A stretch of DNA of 64,000 nucleotides from Acetobacter sp. DsW_063 (lineage in GTDB: Bacteria > Pseudomonadota > Alphaproteobacteria > Acetobacterales > Acetobacteraceae). Position 1 is the first letter of the stretch; the number at the start of each line of letters is the position of its first letter. A program made the position numbers and the translations under genes. Positions 62,636 to 64,000 of the stretch are shown one piece after another. Below the pieces are notes generated by a model. The model searched no databases, had not been told where the DNA came from, and saw only the letters and a program-made list of their open reading frames with translations. Location: NCBI RefSeq assembly GCF_002153745.1, contig NZ_JOPL01000025.1, positions 62,001-126,000 of the forward strand, in the 5' to 3' direction.

Positions 62636-62966
62636 AGAACTCCGAGGCTGAAAGGCGTACTGTTTTTCCGGGGATATCGGCGGCATGGCAACGCGTGAGC
62701 ATGGCTCCCGTCTTGCGTCGCTTCAGGTCTCCGGAAAACTGCCTTGGCGGGGCTGAAATCTTGGATGGTTCTTTCGAATGAAAGCGAGAATCGATCGGTC
62801 CTGCGTTCACCCTGACTACGCAGCGCGTCTTCTGCCGAAATACAGGGCTCATGGGCGCCAGTATTCTGGACCCGAATATCCTTCCCGCTAAAACACAAGA
62901 TATTGGAGGTGCGTTCCTTGAGACCGGAATGTCGCTCCAAAAATCAAACACTCTGGAGAATTTCTT
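62636..62966. other. Intergenic region between valS and ester hydrolase gene
   Basis: About 330 bases. No strong hairpin or open frame stands out; it should contain the promoter for the following gene, whose ribosome site GGAGAA lies about 8 bases before its ATG. Confidence 0.35.
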
Positions 62967-64000
62967 ATGAACCGTGTGCGCGCAACCACCGTGACTTCCC
63001 GTCTGCGTCGTCGCGTCGGGATCGCGCTGGGCGTGTCGGCGTCGGCCCTGCTGTGCGCCGCAGCGCCTGTGGATTCCAACACGGTGGCGACCGGCAATGA
63101 CATACCGGCCCATGTCACATTCCCGACGGCGCAACGCGATTACGTTAAACGCGAAGTCATGATCCCCATGCGGGACGGCGTGAAGCTTTATACTGTCATC
63201 GTCGTGCCGAAAGGCGCTCACGACGCGCCGATCCTGCTGACCCGTACGCCGTACAACGCCAAGATGCGCGCCAACCGCGTACCAGACGCTCCGACCATGC
63301 GCGCCCTTTTGCCGCAGGGCGACGACGTGTTCGTCGATGGCGGCTACATCCGCGTGTTTCAGGATATTCGCGGTAAATACGGTTCGGAAGGCGATTACGT
63401 CATGACGCGTCCGCCGCGTGGCGCGCTCAACCCGACCAACACGGATGAAACGACCGACGCGTGGGACACGATTGCCTGGCTGGTGAAAAATACGCCCGAG
63501 TCTAATGGGCGCGTCGGCATGACCGGGTCGTCCTACGAAGGCTTCACCGTCGTAATGGCTCTGCTCGACCCGCACCCGGCGCTTAAGGTTGCCGCTCCGG
63601 AAAGCCCGATGGTCGATGGATGGATGGGCGACGACTGGTTCCATTACGGCGCGTTCCGGCAGGGAAGTCTGGATTACTTCACTGAGCAGATGACGGTGCG
63701 CGGCGAGGCGAATACGATCCCGCGCGTGGGTCTGGACGATTATTCGAATTTTCTCGCGGCGGGTTCCGCCGGCGCGTTCGCGACCCAGGCCGGGCTGGAT
63801 CAGTTTCCCTTCTGGCGTCGGATGAAGGCGCATCCCGCCTATGACGCATTCTGGCAAGGGCAGGCTCTGGACAAACTGATTGCGCAGCGCAAGCCCACCG
63901 TGCCCATGATCTGGGAGCAGGGCTTGTGGGATCAGGAGGACATGTGGGGCGCGATCCACAGTTGGCAGGCACTGCGCAACGCGGGCGTTTCGACGCCCAA
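62967..64000 (+). CDS. aehA: Alpha-amino-acid ester hydrolase (CocE/NonD family), 3' end cut by window
   Basis: 344 codons are present. A signal peptide (VGIALGVSASALLCAAAP) is followed by KREVMIPMRDGVKLYTVIVVPKGAHDAPILLTRTPYNAK. The nucleophile motif GMTGSSYEGF has Ser189 as the second Ser of GSSYEG. VAAPESPMVDGWMGDDWFHYGAFRQGSLDYF and PFWRRMKAHPAYDAFWQGQALD follow. The whole stretch closely resembles my recollection of the Acetobacter turbidans enzyme, which hydrolyses and transfers alpha-amino acid esters, including beta-lactam side chains. The catalytic Asp and His lie beyond the edge. Periplasmic; physiological substrate unknown. Confidence 0.93.
   Translation, partial: MNRVRATTVTSRLRRRVGIALGVSASALLCAAAPVDSNTVATGNDIPAHVTFPTAQRDYVKREVMIPMRDGVKLYTVIVVPKGAHDAPILLTRTPYNAKMRANRVPDAPTMRALLPQGDDVFVDGGYIRVFQDIRGKYGSEGDYVMTRPPRGALNPTNTDETTDAWDTIAWLVKNTPESNGRVGMTGSSYEGFTVVMALLDPHPALKVAAPESPMVDGWMGDDWFHYGAFRQGSLDYFTEQMTVRGEANTIPRVGLDDYSNFLAAGSAGAFATQAGLDQFPFWRRMKAHPAYDAFWQGQALDKLIAQRKPTVPMIWEQGLWDQEDMWGAIHSWQALRNAGVSTP

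Noticed and set aside
62529-63959. 476-codon minus-strand frame opposite the end of valS and the ester hydrolase gene
   Set aside because: Shadow of two recognisable genes; no motif of its own.

Overview
The window looks like a chromosomal segment of an acetic acid bacterium (Acetobacteraceae, Alphaproteobacteria). Base composition is high in GC. The gene content fits the family: an alpha-amino-acid ester hydrolase closely resembling my recollection of the Acetobacter turbidans enzyme, an L-sorbosone dehydrogenase-type quinoprotein, a pcm-tolC-popZ-valS run, a TimA-like gene near secB, and a Zur/Znu locus. I cannot name the genus. No insertion sequence, integrase, prophage or CRISPR array was seen. 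All assignments come from reading the sequence and from recall of protein families; no database search was run.

Layout. 1-6.2 kb: ispE (cut by the left edge), a secreted TPR protein, a uracil-DNA glycosylase-like gene and a lytic transglycosylase. 6.24-6.53 kb: a tRNA-Lys(UUU) gene split in its anticodon loop by a 210-nt group I intron of the Azoarcus type; this is the clearest unusual element. 6.6-12.4 kb: an SDR dehydrogenase, a histidinol-dehydrogenase paralogue coupled to a kinase-fold protein, and a flavin monooxygenase-like protein. 13-18.1 kb: a triheme YhjA-type peroxidase, an orphan DNA methyltransferase, a Tim44-like protein, a histidine phosphatase, secB and a small lipoprotein.

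18.5-28.7 kb is an amino-sugar (probably N-acetylglucosamine/chito-oligosaccharide) locus. A ROK kinase diverges from a ROK repressor, followed by a TonB-dependent receptor, an FHS-type MFS permease, nagB, cutC and a GH20 hexosaminidase. The last three genes overlap or nearly touch. No nagA (deacetylase) is visible. A 34-bp perfect palindrome lies before the permease. 29.2-30.5 kb: a sorbosone-dehydrogenase-type quinoprotein.

30.7-33.2 kb is a compact orphan type VI secretion effector module on the minus strand: DUF1795 chaperone, PAAR-lipase effector, exported ankyrin protein (probable immunity) and a second DUF1795-like protein, all overlapping or 1 nt apart. 33.3-38.4 kb: a Rhizobium etli-type asparaginase with a coupled unknown gene, then zur divergent from znuA-znuC-znuB with a Zur-box-like sequence between them. 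38.6-43.8 kb: a small secreted protein, guaA with a strong terminator, a TetR/GST divergent pair with two operator-like repeats, and a YceI protein.

44-52.5 kb holds two adjacent minus-strand FUSC-type efflux operons: DUF1656-HlyD-FUSC-outer membrane factor, and FUSC-DUF1656-HlyD. 52.6-64 kb: a GNAT-like protein, an SDR, glucokinase, tRNA-Cys, pcm-like, tolC, popZ, valS, and an alpha-amino-acid ester hydrolase cut by the right edge.
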